A stretch of 52,219 nucleotides of DNA from Gracilibacillus halophilus YIM-C55.5 (GTDB lineage: Bacteria > Bacillota > Bacilli > Bacillales > Amphibacillaceae): positions 1-52,219 of the forward strand of contig NZ_APML01000034.1 of the NCBI RefSeq assembly GCF_000359605.1, written 5' to 3'. Both the position numbers and the translations under genes were made by a program. Numbering within the stretch: position 1 is the first letter of the stretch; every line of letters begins with the position of its first letter. Of the stretch, positions 36,855 to 46,802 are shown piece by piece. The notes beneath the pieces were generated by a model. It saw only the letters and a list, made by a program, of their open reading frames with translations. It was not told the origin of the DNA and ran no database searches.

Positions 36855-37724
36855 TCAGTCTCTCATTGCCAAGTAAAGTGCACCTTTTACACCCGCTTCG
36901 TCAGTGAGACCAGGAGGGACAATATATTGATCAATTTCACGCTCCGTTACATACGGGGACGTCACATAGCCATTCAACATGTGTAAAACCTTCTCGCGAA
37001 TGAATGGAAACAGCTGTTGTTGCTTCATGACACCACCACCGATGACGATTCGTTCAGGTGACAAAATATAAATATAATTTGTCAAAGCTTGTGCTAAATA
37101 ATCAGCTTCCAGTTCCCATACTTGTTCGTTGTCTGCTAATTCTTTGGCACTTTTTCCCCAACGCTTTTCAATAGCTGGACCAGCTGCCAATCCTTCTAAG
37201 CAATCACCGTGATATGGGCAAGTTCCTTCATAGTCATCATTAGGATGTCGTCGCACTTTAATATGTCCCATTTCCGGGTGGGATAATCCTGTTAACGTCT
37301 GCCCGTGAAAATAAGCACCTGCGCCTATTCCTGTTCCGACAGTAATGTATAAGCAAGTATCGACATCACGCGCATTGCCCCATTTCGTTTCGGACATAGC
37401 AGCTACATTGACATCCGTATCAATAAAAACAGGCACGTCTAACGCTTCTTTTAACGTTCCGCCGAGTGGATAGTCAACCCAATCGGTTTTTGGCGTTTTC
37501 TGTAACGTTCCATAACTAGCACTCATTTCATTACAATCAATGGGGCCGAAACTACCTACACCAATGCGAGAAATTCCCTTATCCTCAAAAAATTCAATCA
37601 CTTTCGGCATAGTGATATCCGGGTGTTCCGTCGAGATGGTCGTCTTCTCGACAATTTCACCTTGTTCTGTGCCAACAGCTAATACGAATTTAGTGCCGCC
37701 TGCTTCAATGGCTCCGATTCGCAC
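36855..37724 (-). CDS. scrK: Fructokinase (ROK family)
   Basis: Phosphorylates the fructose released from sucrose-6-phosphate. It is a ROK kinase of 289 residues with IGAIEAGGTKFVLAVGT, the ATP-binding VTVGTGIGAGAYF-like ITVGTGIGAG, the active-site Asp in PVFIDTDVNVAA, and the ROK zinc motif CPYHGDCLEGLAAGPAI. It starts with GTG at 37724, supported by GGAGGAGG 8 bases upstream; the stop of scrB overlaps this region. Matches fructokinases of the GmuE/ScrK type. Confidence 0.9.
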   Translation of the reverse strand: MRIGAIEAGGTKFVLAVGTEQGEIVEKTTISTEHPDITMPKVIEFFEDKGISRIGVGSFGPIDCNEMSASYGTLQKTPKTDWVDYPLGGTLKEALDVPVFIDTDVNVAAMSETKWGNARDVDTCLYITVGTGIGAGAYFHGQTLTGLSHPEMGHIKVRRHPNDDYEGTCPYHGDCLEGLAAGPAIEKRWGKSAKELADNEQVWELEADYLAQALTNYIYILSPERIVIGGGVMKQQQLFPFIREKVLHMLNGYVTSPYVTEREIDQYIVPPGLTDEAGVKGALYLAMRD

Positions 37725-37725
37725 A

Positions 37726-39123
37726 TTAATCGCCTCCTCCTACACTTTTTCGTAATGACCATATCGATAATGTTCCTGATCCTTTCACTTCAAACGTTTC
37801 TTCATTGGGATCGGGAAACATTCGTGCCGAAAAGGTTAATGCGCCTCCATTCACAAACAACTCAATGGACGAATGATCGAGATAACAATGCAGCGAATGT
37901 AATGGTTCATTTAACATCCCTATACGCTCTTCTATCTCACCATTATCTAACCTCGGTCTTGTGAAACGGATGCTTTTCTCTGATGCATTATATTCCATTG
38001 TAGCATAACGAAAAATCGACATGTGAATATCCTTTTCTTTACTCACTTCAAAGTACCATTCACTAACGCGCGGTATGGGACCATTCCAATTGTCATAAAA
38101 AGTGTGTTCTTCCTTCGTTTCTCGTAATTCTTTTAATTCTGGGACAGGCTTTTGATATAATCGGTCACCCTCTCGTACTAATTCCCGTGGTATCGTTAAC
38201 TGATGAATCCATTGATTAGAAATCGTTGGGTGATGTGGTTCATTATCATCTGCCATGCCCATCCAACCAAATAGTAATCGACGTCCATGCTCATCTTTTG
38301 TCGTTTGTGGTGCATAAAAGTCAAATCCTCGATCAAGTTCAACAAATGGGCCGTGCGTAAAGTCATCCTTCCACTCACCAATGACATATCCGGATTGATA
38401 TGTGTTTTGATAATCGATGCCAGAAGCTGATAATCCTTGTGGTGAAAACAGTAAGATATCTTTTCCATCTAGCTGAAAATAATCAGGACACTCCCACATA
38501 TAACCAAAGCCACTTGATAGTTCACCACGAAATGTCCAATCGTTCAGATCTTCTGATTCATACCACACAACACTTCCTTTTTCTTGGTCCGTTTGCGCTC
38601 CGATGACCATATACCATTTCGTACCTTCTTTCCATACTTTCGGATCTCGAAAATGGGCAGTATATCCATCAGGCACCTCTATCTGAACACCTTGTTTATG
38701 AAAGACTTGTCCGTCTGTTGATGTTGCCAAACATTGATAAGCTTCACGAACTTCATCATTTTTCACATTTCCAGTATAAAATAAATATAGTTTTCCTTCA
38801 TGAACAATTGCACTACCAGAATAACAGCCATCCTTGTCATACCAACTACTCGGCGTGAGTGCGGGTGCTTCTAATTGCCAGTCTACGAGATTCTCAGAAC
38901 GGACATGCCCCCAAAATTTCGCTCCATGAGCCGTATCAAATGGCATCCATTGAAAAAAAAGATGATACGTTCCATTCCATTGGATCCAACCATTCGGATC
39001 ATTTAATAGACCGACAGGAGAAGCGATATGATATTGAGGATAATAAGGATCATTTTTTACTTGTTCTTGATGTTTTTTTCTATATTCTTCAGCTTTTTGT
39101 TTTAAATATTCGTCTTGATTCAT
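37726..39123 (-). CDS. scrB: Sucrose-6-phosphate hydrolase (GH32)
   Basis: Splits sucrose-6-phosphate to glucose-6-phosphate and fructose. It is a GH32 beta-propeller plus C-terminal beta-sandwich, 465 residues. The nucleophile lies in GLLNDPNGWIQWNG (NDPNG), the FRDPKV motif holds the transition-state stabiliser, and the acid/base Glu lies in MWECPDYFQL. AAAGGGTGGCATT precedes the ATG. It is the second gene of the scrABK operon. Confidence 0.94.
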   Translation of the reverse strand: MNQDEYLKQKAEEYRKKHQEQVKNDPYYPQYHIASPVGLLNDPNGWIQWNGTYHLFFQWMPFDTAHGAKFWGHVRSENLVDWQLEAPALTPSSWYDKDGCYSGSAIVHEGKLYLFYTGNVKNDEVREAYQCLATSTDGQVFHKQGVQIEVPDGYTAHFRDPKVWKEGTKWYMVIGAQTDQEKGSVVWYESEDLNDWTFRGELSSGFGYMWECPDYFQLDGKDILLFSPQGLSASGIDYQNTYQSGYVIGEWKDDFTHGPFVELDRGFDFYAPQTTKDEHGRRLLFGWMGMADDNEPHHPTISNQWIHQLTIPRELVREGDRLYQKPVPELKELRETKEEHTFYDNWNGPIPRVSEWYFEVSKEKDIHMSIFRYATMEYNASEKSIRFTRPRLDNGEIEERIGMLNEPLHSLHCYLDHSSIELFVNGGALTFSARMFPDPNEETFEVKGSGTLSIWSLRKSVGGGD

Positions 39124-39173
39124 AATGCCACCCTTTCTTGTAAATAGTATAGACCGGCATAAACCGGTCTTTA

Positions 39174-40561
39174 CTAAGATGATTCATCTTTATAACCAAA
39201 TAAGTAGGTTAAGATAAATGCTGTTGCAATCGATACAACATTGACAAGAATATACCAAAGAATTTGTTCATTTAAATATAGTAAAACCCCTGGAATCACC
39301 GTGACGGACATGCCGCTCGCTTCAAGATTGACAAGTGCTGCTAAAAATCCACCAGCACCTCCACCAATTAGTCCCATAATAAATGGTTTTCCGTAACGTA
39401 AATTTACACCGAATATTGCTGGCTCTGTAATTCCTAGAAAGGCGGATAACGACGACGGATAAGCTAATGCTTTCATTTTGGTCGCTTTACTTTTTACACC
39501 AACAGCTAATGCTGCCCCACCCTGTGCCGCAATTGATGCTGAAATCAGTGGATTGAATGGATTATTTCCTAAATTCTCTAACAATTGAATTTCTAAGAAG
39601 TTAAAGATGTGATGAACTCCAGTGATGACAATTATCTGATTAAAGAAACCAATAATGAGTCCACTCAAACCAAATGGTAATTCTAACAGTGCGCGTGTAC
39701 CGTCAAAAATCCAATTTTCTACTAAGTGTAAAACAGGTCCCAGCGCAAATAGTGATAATGTAATCATTATAAGTAATACGAGAAAAGGCGTTACAATTAG
39801 GTCAAGTGCTTCGGGTACTCGCTTGCGGAAGAACTTTTCGATTTTTGCTCCAATAAAGCCAGCAAAAAAGGCTGGTAGAACGGAACCTTGATACCCGATG
39901 ACCGGGATGAATCCTAAAAATTGAAGCGGGTCTGCATTACCTTCAGCGACTACCCATGCATTTGGCAGCGATGGCGATACGAGCATGAGCCTAATACTAA
40001 TCCGATGACAGGAGTACCGCCAAACACGCGGAACGTTGACCATGCTACTAATGCTGGTAAGAAGACAAACGCGGTATCCGTCAGTACTTCCGTAAATAAT
40101 AGAAAATTGTCAGAAATGCTGTCAGGGGTGAGCCCAAATAGCGCTAAAACTTTTTCATGTGTAATCAGGCCACGAAGCCCCATAAATAAACCTGTTGCAA
40201 CAAGTACCGGAATAATCGGAACAAACACGTCACCAAATGTACGAATAGCTCGCTGAAAGCGCGTACCTTGATTGGCTGCTTCTTCCTTCATTTCCTCTTT
40301 CGAAGTGCCTGTAACACCAGATTCAGTTACTGCTTGATAGATATTGTTAACGGTACCGGTGCCAAAAATAATTTGGTATTGACCAGAATTATAAAAAGCT
40401 CCTTTCACTTTATCAATGTTTTCCACTTGTTCCACGTCGACCTGATCATGATCGTGAACCATAATTCGTAATCTTGTGGCACAATGGGTAATGGACTGTA
40501 TATTGTCCTCTCCACCAATTGCTTCTACTACCTGATTGGCAATCTCTTGATTGCTTGCCAT
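39174..40561 (-). pseudogene. scrA: Sucrose PTS transporter IIBC, one-base frameshift
   Basis: Phosphotransferase permease importing sucrose as sucrose-6-phosphate. The IIB domain (first ~90 residues) has the phosphorylated Cys in SITHCATRLRIMV; the IIC domain follows with about ten membrane segments. The frame breaks after VIGLVLG: adding one base at about 39988-39992 (TTAGGCTC to TTAGGNCTC) continues as LMLVSPSLPNAWVVAEG to the normal end YLFGYKDESS, about 460 residues in all. No IIA domain is attached, so it would rely on a separate IIA, as in B. subtilis SacP. Start at 40561 is set by AAAGGAGGGAG 6 bases upstream. An intact scrB, scrK and scrR argue that the gene is functional and the break a read error. 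Confidence 0.9.
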
Positions 40562-40584
40562 TGTTTCTCCCTCCTTTAATTTAC

Positions 40585-40596
40585 GGGATCGATTCC
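40585..40596. promoter_or_regulatory. ScrR operator 1
   Basis: GGGATCGATTCC, a LacI-family inverted repeat with central CG, in the 5' leader of scrA just upstream of its ribosome binding site. Confidence 0.6.
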
Positions 40597-40648
40597 ACAA
40601 TCGATAAAAATTAATCATTCCCCTAAATATGATGTCGTTTTCATTTTA

Positions 40649-40662
40649 TGGGAACGATACCA
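40649..40662. promoter_or_regulatory. ScrR operator 2
   Basis: TGGGAACGATACCA, the best of the three LacI-type half-palindromic sites, in the scrA promoter region. Confidence 0.65.
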
Positions 40663-40691
40663 CAAAGAAACAAAGAAAAGACATGGATTTA

Positions 40692-40705
40692 TGGAATCGA
40701 TCTCA
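40692..40705. promoter_or_regulatory. ScrR operator 3
   Basis: TGGAATCGATCTCA, upstream of the scrA promoter and just after the scrR stop codon; same consensus as the two other sites. Confidence 0.55.
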
Positions 40706-40722
40706 TGTCAATTTCAAATTTA

Positions 40723-41712
40723 TCATACACTATCACGTTTTAAAAGTCTATAGTTGTGCATTAATTTTTTTTGAGGACATTTTCCGTTGATCGCTTCTAA
40801 CAATAATTCGGTAGCTTTCTCCCCTGCTTCTTCATTTAGAAAATCAATCGTCGTAAGGCTTGGCTCTATATATTGTGACAATGTCGAAGCGCCTGTTGTG
40901 GCAATCGCTATATCTGCGGGTATTTGTAGCTGGTGTTCTTTCATACATTGCATGGCACCAACGGCCATACGATCCGTAACGACAAATACTGCATCTGGTG
41001 TTTCATCAGTTGATCGCTCAAGTATCGTTTGCATCGCTTGATACCCTGATTCAATGCTGAAGTCACCGATTTGCACCCAGTTCTCATTCATTGGCAGTTG
41101 ATGTTTTTTTAGTGTGTCCTCATAAGCTTGTTTACGGATTTGGCCAACAGCTGGATCACTAGGGTCAACACCGATAAAGCCAATACGCTGATAATGCTGT
41201 TCGATAAAATATTCGATCATTGTTTGTGTCGCTTCGTAATCTGGATAAGTAACCGAAATCGTTTCCGCTATCTCTTGTCCCAATACTATAATCGGGACGT
41301 TGGCTTCTTCAATCGCTTGGATTAACGCCGGTTCTTGATTCGTCCCTAATAAAAGAATGCCATCGACATGACGTGATTGTAACAATCGGATAAATTCAAT
41401 TTCTTTTTCTGACTCAAGTGAAGTGTCCGTTAATAACATTTGGTAATGATTCGATTGTAATACTTTATTCACACCCGTAATCACACGACTCGCTGTTTCA
41501 GTACTAATTTTAGGTAAAATGACACCAATTACACCTGATTTTTTCGTACGTAACGATTTGGCAGATTGACTCGGTAAATAACCTGTTTCTTCAATCGCCT
41601 TGGTAATTTTTTGGGTAGCGTCTTCACTTACGTAACCATTGCTATTTAAATAACGAGAAACGGTCGAACGACTCACTCCCGCTAATTTCGCTATATCATT
41701 AATCGTCGTCAT
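40723..41712 (-). CDS. scrR: LacI-family sucrose operon repressor
   Basis: 329 residues. The LacI DNA-binding domain is at the N-terminus (TINDIAKLAGVSRSTVSRYL with hinge PSQSAKSLRTKKS), followed by a periplasmic-binding-like sensor domain (GVILPKISTETASRVI ... VDGILLLGTN ... RIGFIGVDP). Placed immediately upstream of scrA in the same direction, with three LacI-type sites between, it almost certainly represses the scr operon; fructose or sucrose-6-phosphate would be the inducer in relatives. ATGAGGAG precedes the ATG. Confidence 0.9.
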   Translation of the reverse strand: MTTINDIAKLAGVSRSTVSRYLNSNGYVSEDATQKITKAIEETGYLPSQSAKSLRTKKSGVIGVILPKISTETASRVITGVNKVLQSNHYQMLLTDTSLESEKEIEFIRLLQSRHVDGILLLGTNQEPALIQAIEEANVPIIVLGQEIAETISVTYPDYEATQTMIEYFIEQHYQRIGFIGVDPSDPAVGQIRKQAYEDTLKKHQLPMNENWVQIGDFSIESGYQAMQTILERSTDETPDAVFVVTDRMAVGAMQCMKEHQLQIPADIAIATTGASTLSQYIEPSLTTIDFLNEEAGEKATELLLEAINGKCPQKKLMHNYRLLKRDSV

Positions 41713-41864
41713 AAGTCTCTCCTCATTTTCATCGTGTTCATCTCATCTTCCACTTTTATTCTATAGAAATTTGGTGAAAAAGGAAAGCCTGTCATTGCAT
41801 ATTCTTCTCACGACAAGCAAAACTAACAGACAAAGCACAACTTTACTTAGGAGGAAACAATCGT

Positions 41865-42158
41865 ATGACAATTGAAGCACTTTGGGTGATCGCACTTCTA
41901 ACCGGTAGTTTGATTGTTTGGTTAAAGCACTGGCCATTATTACTCGTCCAAGTCGCAATAGGTATCGGGATTTATTTTCTAGACGGAGTATTTCTTACCA
42001 TAATCATGATTGGACAAATTCTTTTTGGCCTATGGATCTTATATCGCTTGTGGCAAGCAGTCGATTATAACTATGACTTAGAATTAGAAAAAACACATCG
42101 TATTCCGCAAAAGCATACAAAAGGCGGGCAAGATGGTACGCGTAACCATTTTTTATAG
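41865..42158 (+). CDS. Small membrane protein of unknown function
   Basis: 97 residues starting MTIEALWVIALLTGSLIVWL, with three hydrophobic segments (about 5-20, 26-42, 46-62) and a charged tail (DLELEKTHRIPQKHTKGGQDG). TAGGAGGAAACAATCGT precedes the ATG. I do not recognise a family. It is followed by the ABC exporter gene after 98 bp. Confidence 0.65.
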   Translation: MTIEALWVIALLTGSLIVWLKHWPLLLVQVAIGIGIYFLDGVFLTIIMIGQILFGLWILYRLWQAVDYNYDLELEKTHRIPQKHTKGGQDGTRNHFL

Positions 42159-42256
42159 ACACATCGCTTTCATCAATTCGTCACTTCTTTTCTTCCATAG
42201 AACACGAATTTTTTGCTATAATGATTTCGTTCATTTGAGGAAAAGGAGATCAAGCG

Positions 42257-43981
42257 ATGTTACAACAATTTTTTTCATATTATAAACCACATAAACGCCT
42301 ATTTATGATTGACTTTGGCAGTGCCGTCATTGTCGCAATTTTGGAATTGGCTTTTCCACTAGCCGTTCAATGGTTAATCGACGAATTACTGCCTGGGCGT
42401 GATTGGGGTATTATTATTACGGTTAGTATTCTGTTATTTGCCGTTTATCTATTAAGTACGTTGTTACAATTTATCGTTAGTTATTTGGGGCATAAGCTTG
42501 GGATTAATATCGAAACCGACATGCGGGAGGAACTCTTCACCCATGTCCAAAGGCAATCATTTCGCTTTTTTGATAATACAAAAACAGGGCATATCATGAG
42601 CCGAATTACAAATGACTTATTTGATATCGGTGAACTGGCCCATCACGGCCCAGAAGATGCATTTATCGCCGTCATGACGTTTGCGGGAGCTTTTGGAATT
42701 ATGTTCACTGTTAACCCTTCCCTCGCATTAGTTGCCTTAGTAATGGTTCCTATACTAGTTGCACTCGTCACTTATTGTAATAAAGCTATGAATCGAGCAT
42801 GGCGAGAAATGTATCAAAAAATCGGAGATGTCAATGCTCGCGTAGAAGATGCTGTCTCAGGGGTTCGCGTGGTTCAATCTTTTACAAACGAAGACTTTGA
42901 AATCTCTCGTTTCCAGAAAGATAACGGACTGTTTCGACGGACAAAAATTGCTGCTTATAAAGTCATGGCTGGAACAAATTCAAGTATTTATATGACGACA
43001 CGTTTATTGACACTATTAGTATTAGTATTTGGCGCTTGGTTAGTCATCAATCAAGAACTACAATACGGCGAACTCGTCAGTTTTGTATTATATACGAACG
43101 TGTTAATTAAACCAATTGATAAAATTAGCGCACTACTCGAAATTTATCCGAAAGGAATGGCTGGGTTTCGCCGTTTCCGTGAAATGATTGCAAAAGAACC
43201 GGACATTCAAGATGCGGAAGACGCAGTATCGGTTGATAAATTAGAAGGGCATATTCAATTTGATCATGTTACGTTTTCCTACGATGAAGAACAAACGGTA
43301 TTGGATGATATCAATGTCACCATTCATCCTGGTGAAACAGTAGCTTTTGTCGGTCCATCCGGGGCAGGGAAGACGACGATCTGTTCGTTAATTCCGCGTT
43401 TTTACGATGTAGATCAAGGGACAGTGTCGATTGATGAAATGGATATCCGTCAGATGACAAAGCAATCTCTTCGCTCACAAATTGGCATTGTTCAACAAGA
43501 TGTATTCTTATTTACTGGTACAGTTAAGGAAAACATTGCGTATGGCAACCAGAACGCTAGCGATGAAGAAATTTATGAAGCCGCACGAAAAGCACACCTC
43601 GATCAAGTGATTGAAAATTTACCGAATGGATATGACACACAAATTGGTGAGCGGGGACTAAAACTATCAGGTGGTCAAAAGCAACGAATGGCGATTGCTC
43701 GCACCTTTTTAAAGAATCCACCTATTTTGATTCTAGATGAAGCAACATCTGCTCTAGATACGGAAACGGAGCGTTTGATTCAACAATCGTTAGATGATTT
43801 GAGTCAGCACCGGACAACACTAGTTATCGCCCACCGTTTAGCGACCATTCGTGATGCAGATCGCGTAGTCGTAGTGACAGAGGACGGAATTGTCGAACAA
43901 GGGGCTTATCAAGAACTACTCGATCGCAACGGCGTATTCGCACGCTTACATGCGATTCAATATAATGAAGCACAGGAATAA
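42257..43981 (+). CDS. ABC-type multidrug/lipid exporter (half-transporter)
   Basis: 574 residues: an N-terminal membrane domain with six helices (1-310) fused to an ATPase (335-570), the MsbA/BmrA layout that works as a dimer. Walker A is VGPSGAGKTTICSL, Q-loop GIVQQDVFLF, signature LSGGQKQRMAIART, Walker B PILILDEATSALD, switch His VIAHRLATIRD. The substrate is unknown; the homologues YfiB/YfiC and YknU are also drug exporters. AAAAGGAGATCAAGCG precedes the ATG; a short terminator follows. Confidence 0.92.
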   Translation: MLQQFFSYYKPHKRLFMIDFGSAVIVAILELAFPLAVQWLIDELLPGRDWGIIITVSILLFAVYLLSTLLQFIVSYLGHKLGINIETDMREELFTHVQRQSFRFFDNTKTGHIMSRITNDLFDIGELAHHGPEDAFIAVMTFAGAFGIMFTVNPSLALVALVMVPILVALVTYCNKAMNRAWREMYQKIGDVNARVEDAVSGVRVVQSFTNEDFEISRFQKDNGLFRRTKIAAYKVMAGTNSSIYMTTRLLTLLVLVFGAWLVINQELQYGELVSFVLYTNVLIKPIDKISALLEIYPKGMAGFRRFREMIAKEPDIQDAEDAVSVDKLEGHIQFDHVTFSYDEEQTVLDDINVTIHPGETVAFVGPSGAGKTTICSLIPRFYDVDQGTVSIDEMDIRQMTKQSLRSQIGIVQQDVFLFTGTVKENIAYGNQNASDEEIYEAARKAHLDQVIENLPNGYDTQIGERGLKLSGGQKQRMAIARTFLKNPPILILDEATSALDTETERLIQQSLDDLSQHRTTLVIAHRLATIRDADRVVVVTEDGIVEQGAYQELLDRNGVFARLHAIQYNEAQE

Positions 43982-43998
43982 GCAATCATTGCTTTTTT
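43981..43998 (+). terminator. Terminator of the ABC exporter gene
   Basis: Short stem AGCA-ATCAT-TGCT directly after the stop codon, followed by TTTTTT. The stem is short, so confidence is moderate. Confidence 0.5.
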
Positions 43999-44138
43999 CT
44001 GCCTTCATATATTGAATCATAGTCATGACAGAAACGTACAAACTGCCATCATGGGAAGATGATCACTTTTCTTGAAGTCATTTGCTTGTATTGATAGAAT
44101 AATAGTTCCTCTGTTTGTAGAAAATTCACATGTCGCAA

Positions 44139-44153
44139 TGTGAATCATTTTCA
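44139..44153. promoter_or_regulatory. Possible Fur box
   Basis: TGTGAATCATTTTCA matches TGATAATNATTATCA at 11 of 14 fixed positions. It lies about 120 bp upstream of the nrd promoter in a 480-bp gap that otherwise holds no gene. Fur control of ribonucleotide reductase is known in enterobacteria; here the distance makes it speculative. Confidence 0.3.
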
Positions 44154-44268
44154 TTTCTATCTTAACTTAAAATTAATACAAAAGTCCCGCTACTCTATCA
44201 TTTACTGAGGAATCAACTTTCGACAAACTTGTTCCTTTCATTTATATAGAAATAGATGTTTTTAGCTA

Positions 44269-44297
44269 TTGTAAAACTAAAATAAATACGATAAAAT
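44269..44297 (+). promoter_or_regulatory. nrd operon promoter
   Basis: TTGTAA (44269-44274), 17-bp spacer, TAAAAT (44292-44297). The first NrdR box starts at the next base. Confidence 0.7.
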
Positions 44298-44341
44298 ACA
44301 ATATATAGTGATAATTTAATAAAAAACATCAACATATGGTG
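44298..44341 (+). promoter_or_regulatory. Twin NrdR boxes
   Basis: ACAATATATAGTG (44298-44310) and TCAACATATGGTG (44329-44341) match the NrdR box consensus (ACA-NATAT-NGTG type) and each other at 10 of 13 bases. Their starts are 31 bp apart, three helical turns, the usual arrangement. They overlap the expected transcription start, where NrdR-ATP/dATP would repress the operon. The 120 bp between the boxes and the start codon also contain AAAAGCG/CGCTTTT. Confidence 0.75.
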
Positions 44342-44460
44342 TTCGATAATCCTATCGTTAAAAGCGGTCATTACGCTTTTTATCAACATACATCAAGTAC
44401 TATATCTATCATCGCTCTATTTTATAAGGGCGCTTTTATTATGTATATGGAGGTTTTTAC

Positions 44461-46749
44461 ATGACAACAGAGGTAAAATCAATTAGCCAGACCGTCACAG
44501 ATGCTTTAGAAGAAGCGGAAAGAAAGTATGGTCTTGACACAAAGGATTTACAAAAACGCATTGAGGAAACAGCAGATACCAATAAGGATTCCACACAAGA
44601 AGCGCTCTTTTATGCGTTAAATCGGATCTCCATGGATCAGCCAGACTGGACATTTGTTGCTGCTCATTTTCGCTTGCGCCAACTTTACCAAGAAGCCGCA
44701 ACGAATCGAAACTATGATGCCGATCAAAAATACGGAGATTTTTATTCGCTAATCGACACTTTGACGAGCTTTGGCATTTATGGACAAGAACTATTACATT
44801 CATATAGCAAAGCAGAAATTGATGAACTCGGTCAATCAATCGCACCTGAACGCGATGATCTATTTAATTATATCGGCCTTTTCTTATTATCAGATCGTTA
44901 CTTAGCACATGATCATGAACGCAATTTATATGAACTGCCACAAGAACGTTTTATGATTATTGCGATGACATTAATGCAAAACGAAGCACCTGAACAACGA
45001 GTAGAATTAGTAAAAGAAGCTTACTGGGCACTCAGCCATTTATATATGACTGTTGCGACACCAACTCTATCCAACGCTGGTAAAAGTTATGGGCAATTAT
45101 CCTCTTGTTTTATTGATACAGTTGATGACTCGTTGGATGGTATTTACTTAAATAATTGGGATATCGCACGCTTAAGTAAAGACGGCGGTGGCATTGGCAT
45201 CTATTACGGTAAGGTTCGTGCACTTGGCTCTGATATTAAGAAATTCAAAGGAAACTCTTCAGGTGTCGTTCCTTGGATTAAATTAATTAATGATACAGCA
45301 GTTAGTGTCGACCAACTTGGTCAACGTCAAGGAGCAGTTGCCGTTTACTTAGACGTATTCCATAAAGATATTATGAATGGCTTCCTTGATCTAAAAACAA
45401 ATAATGGCGATGAACGCCGCAAAGCACACGATATTTTCACTGGTGTATCATTACCTGACTTATTTATGGAACAACTCGATGTTACTGATGAGAACGGAAA
45501 GAGTATTGGTGAATGGCATACGTTCTGTCCACACCAGGTCAAACAATTTATGGGCTGGAAAGATGAACATGGCAACCCACTCGGATTAGAAGACTTCTAT
45601 GACGAAAATGATAAGAAATATTTCACTGAAAAATATTGGGAAGCAGTGAACCATCCGCTTCTACCGAGAAAAACGTATCGTGCAATGGACATTATGGCAC
45701 GCATTATGGTTGCCCAACTTGAAACAGGCACACCATATATGTTCTACCGTGATGAAGTAAACCGCCAAAATCCAAATAAACATAAGCGCGGAACAGGTAA
45801 AACATCCATTTATTGCAGTAACTTATGTACAGAAATTGCACAAAACATGTCGCCAACTACTATTTCTAATGAATATGAAGACGAAGATGGCAATATTGTC
45901 ATTGTTCGCAAACCTGGTGACTTCGTTGTTTGTAATCTATCATCGATCAACTTACCAAATGCTGTACGCGCAGATGTGATGGAACGACTCATCAACATTC
46001 AAGTACGCATGTTGGATAATGTCATTGACTTAAATACGATTACTGTTGGACAAGCGCAAACCACTAACAAAAAATACCGTGCTGTCGGATTAGGTACATT
46101 TGGATGGCATCATCTTCTTGCACTTGAAAGTATCCATTGGGAGTCTGATGAAGCCGTTGACTATGCAGATAAATTGTATGAGGATATTGCTTATTACACG
46201 ATTAAAGCCTCTATGGAATTAGCCAAAGAAAAAGGCGCATTTTCAGAATTTGAAGGATCTGAATGGCATACTGGGAAATATTTTGAGCGCAGAGATTACA
46301 CATCGGATCGCTGGAACAACTTACGCGAAGACGTCGCAGCAAACGGCATTCGCAATGGCTGGTTAATGGCTGTTGCACCGAACTCTTCAACAGCAAAGAT
46401 CGGTGGATCAACGGATGGTATCGACCCATTATATGCTGTTGAATATGCTGAAGAGAAGAAAAATTTCAAATTTAAAGTTACTGCACCTGACTTAGATCAC
46501 GTGACTTACAATTACTACCGCCGTGCTCGTCATGAGTTGGATCAAGTGTGGAGCATTCGACAAAATGCCAAACGTCAACGTCACGTGGACCAAGCCGTTA
46601 GCTTTAATTTCTATGTTCGCCATGACATTAAAGCAAAAGAACTGTTAAACTTACACAAGGAAGCATGGAAGAATGGACTGAAAACGACGTATTACGTTCG
46701 CAGTACATCACAGACTGAGATTGAAGAATGTGAAGCGTGCCACAGCTAA
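44461..46749 (+). CDS. nrdE: Ribonucleoside-diphosphate reductase, large subunit
   Basis: Catalytic subunit of an aerobic class I reductase, 762 residues, making dNDPs from NDPs. Active-site text includes ATPTLSNAG, the substrate-site Cys in QLSSCFIDT, the radical-chain/active-site region FVVCNLSSINLP with its Cys, and the tail ECEACHS with the CxxC that accepts electrons from thioredoxin or glutaredoxin. The radical-transfer tyrosines lie in NSSTAKIGGSTDGIDPLYA-like text broken here into short motifs. No N-terminal ATP-cone is visible, so overall activity is probably not inhibited by dATP through that domain. ATGGAGGTTTTTAC precedes the ATG. First gene of the nrd operon. Confidence 0.93.
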   Translation: MTTEVKSISQTVTDALEEAERKYGLDTKDLQKRIEETADTNKDSTQEALFYALNRISMDQPDWTFVAAHFRLRQLYQEAATNRNYDADQKYGDFYSLIDTLTSFGIYGQELLHSYSKAEIDELGQSIAPERDDLFNYIGLFLLSDRYLAHDHERNLYELPQERFMIIAMTLMQNEAPEQRVELVKEAYWALSHLYMTVATPTLSNAGKSYGQLSSCFIDTVDDSLDGIYLNNWDIARLSKDGGGIGIYYGKVRALGSDIKKFKGNSSGVVPWIKLINDTAVSVDQLGQRQGAVAVYLDVFHKDIMNGFLDLKTNNGDERRKAHDIFTGVSLPDLFMEQLDVTDENGKSIGEWHTFCPHQVKQFMGWKDEHGNPLGLEDFYDENDKKYFTEKYWEAVNHPLLPRKTYRAMDIMARIMVAQLETGTPYMFYRDEVNRQNPNKHKRGTGKTSIYCSNLCTEIAQNMSPTTISNEYEDEDGNIVIVRKPGDFVVCNLSSINLPNAVRADVMERLINIQVRMLDNVIDLNTITVGQAQTTNKKYRAVGLGTFGWHHLLALESIHWESDEAVDYADKLYEDIAYYTIKASMELAKEKGAFSEFEGSEWHTGKYFERRDYTSDRWNNLREDVAANGIRNGWLMAVAPNSSTAKIGGSTDGIDPLYAVEYAEEKKNFKFKVTAPDLDHVTYNYYRRARHELDQVWSIRQNAKRQRHVDQAVSFNFYVRHDIKAKELLNLHKEAWKNGLKTTYYVRSTSQTEIEECEACHS

Positions 46750-46802
46750 TTCGTGGCACCTTGTTTCTTCGATTTTTCGAACATTGAAGGAGGAAACCGT
46801 GC

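Noticed and set aside
39174-40043. Stand-alone EIIC gene
   Set aside because: It begins without its own start signal and is the in-frame continuation of scrA after a one-base repair.
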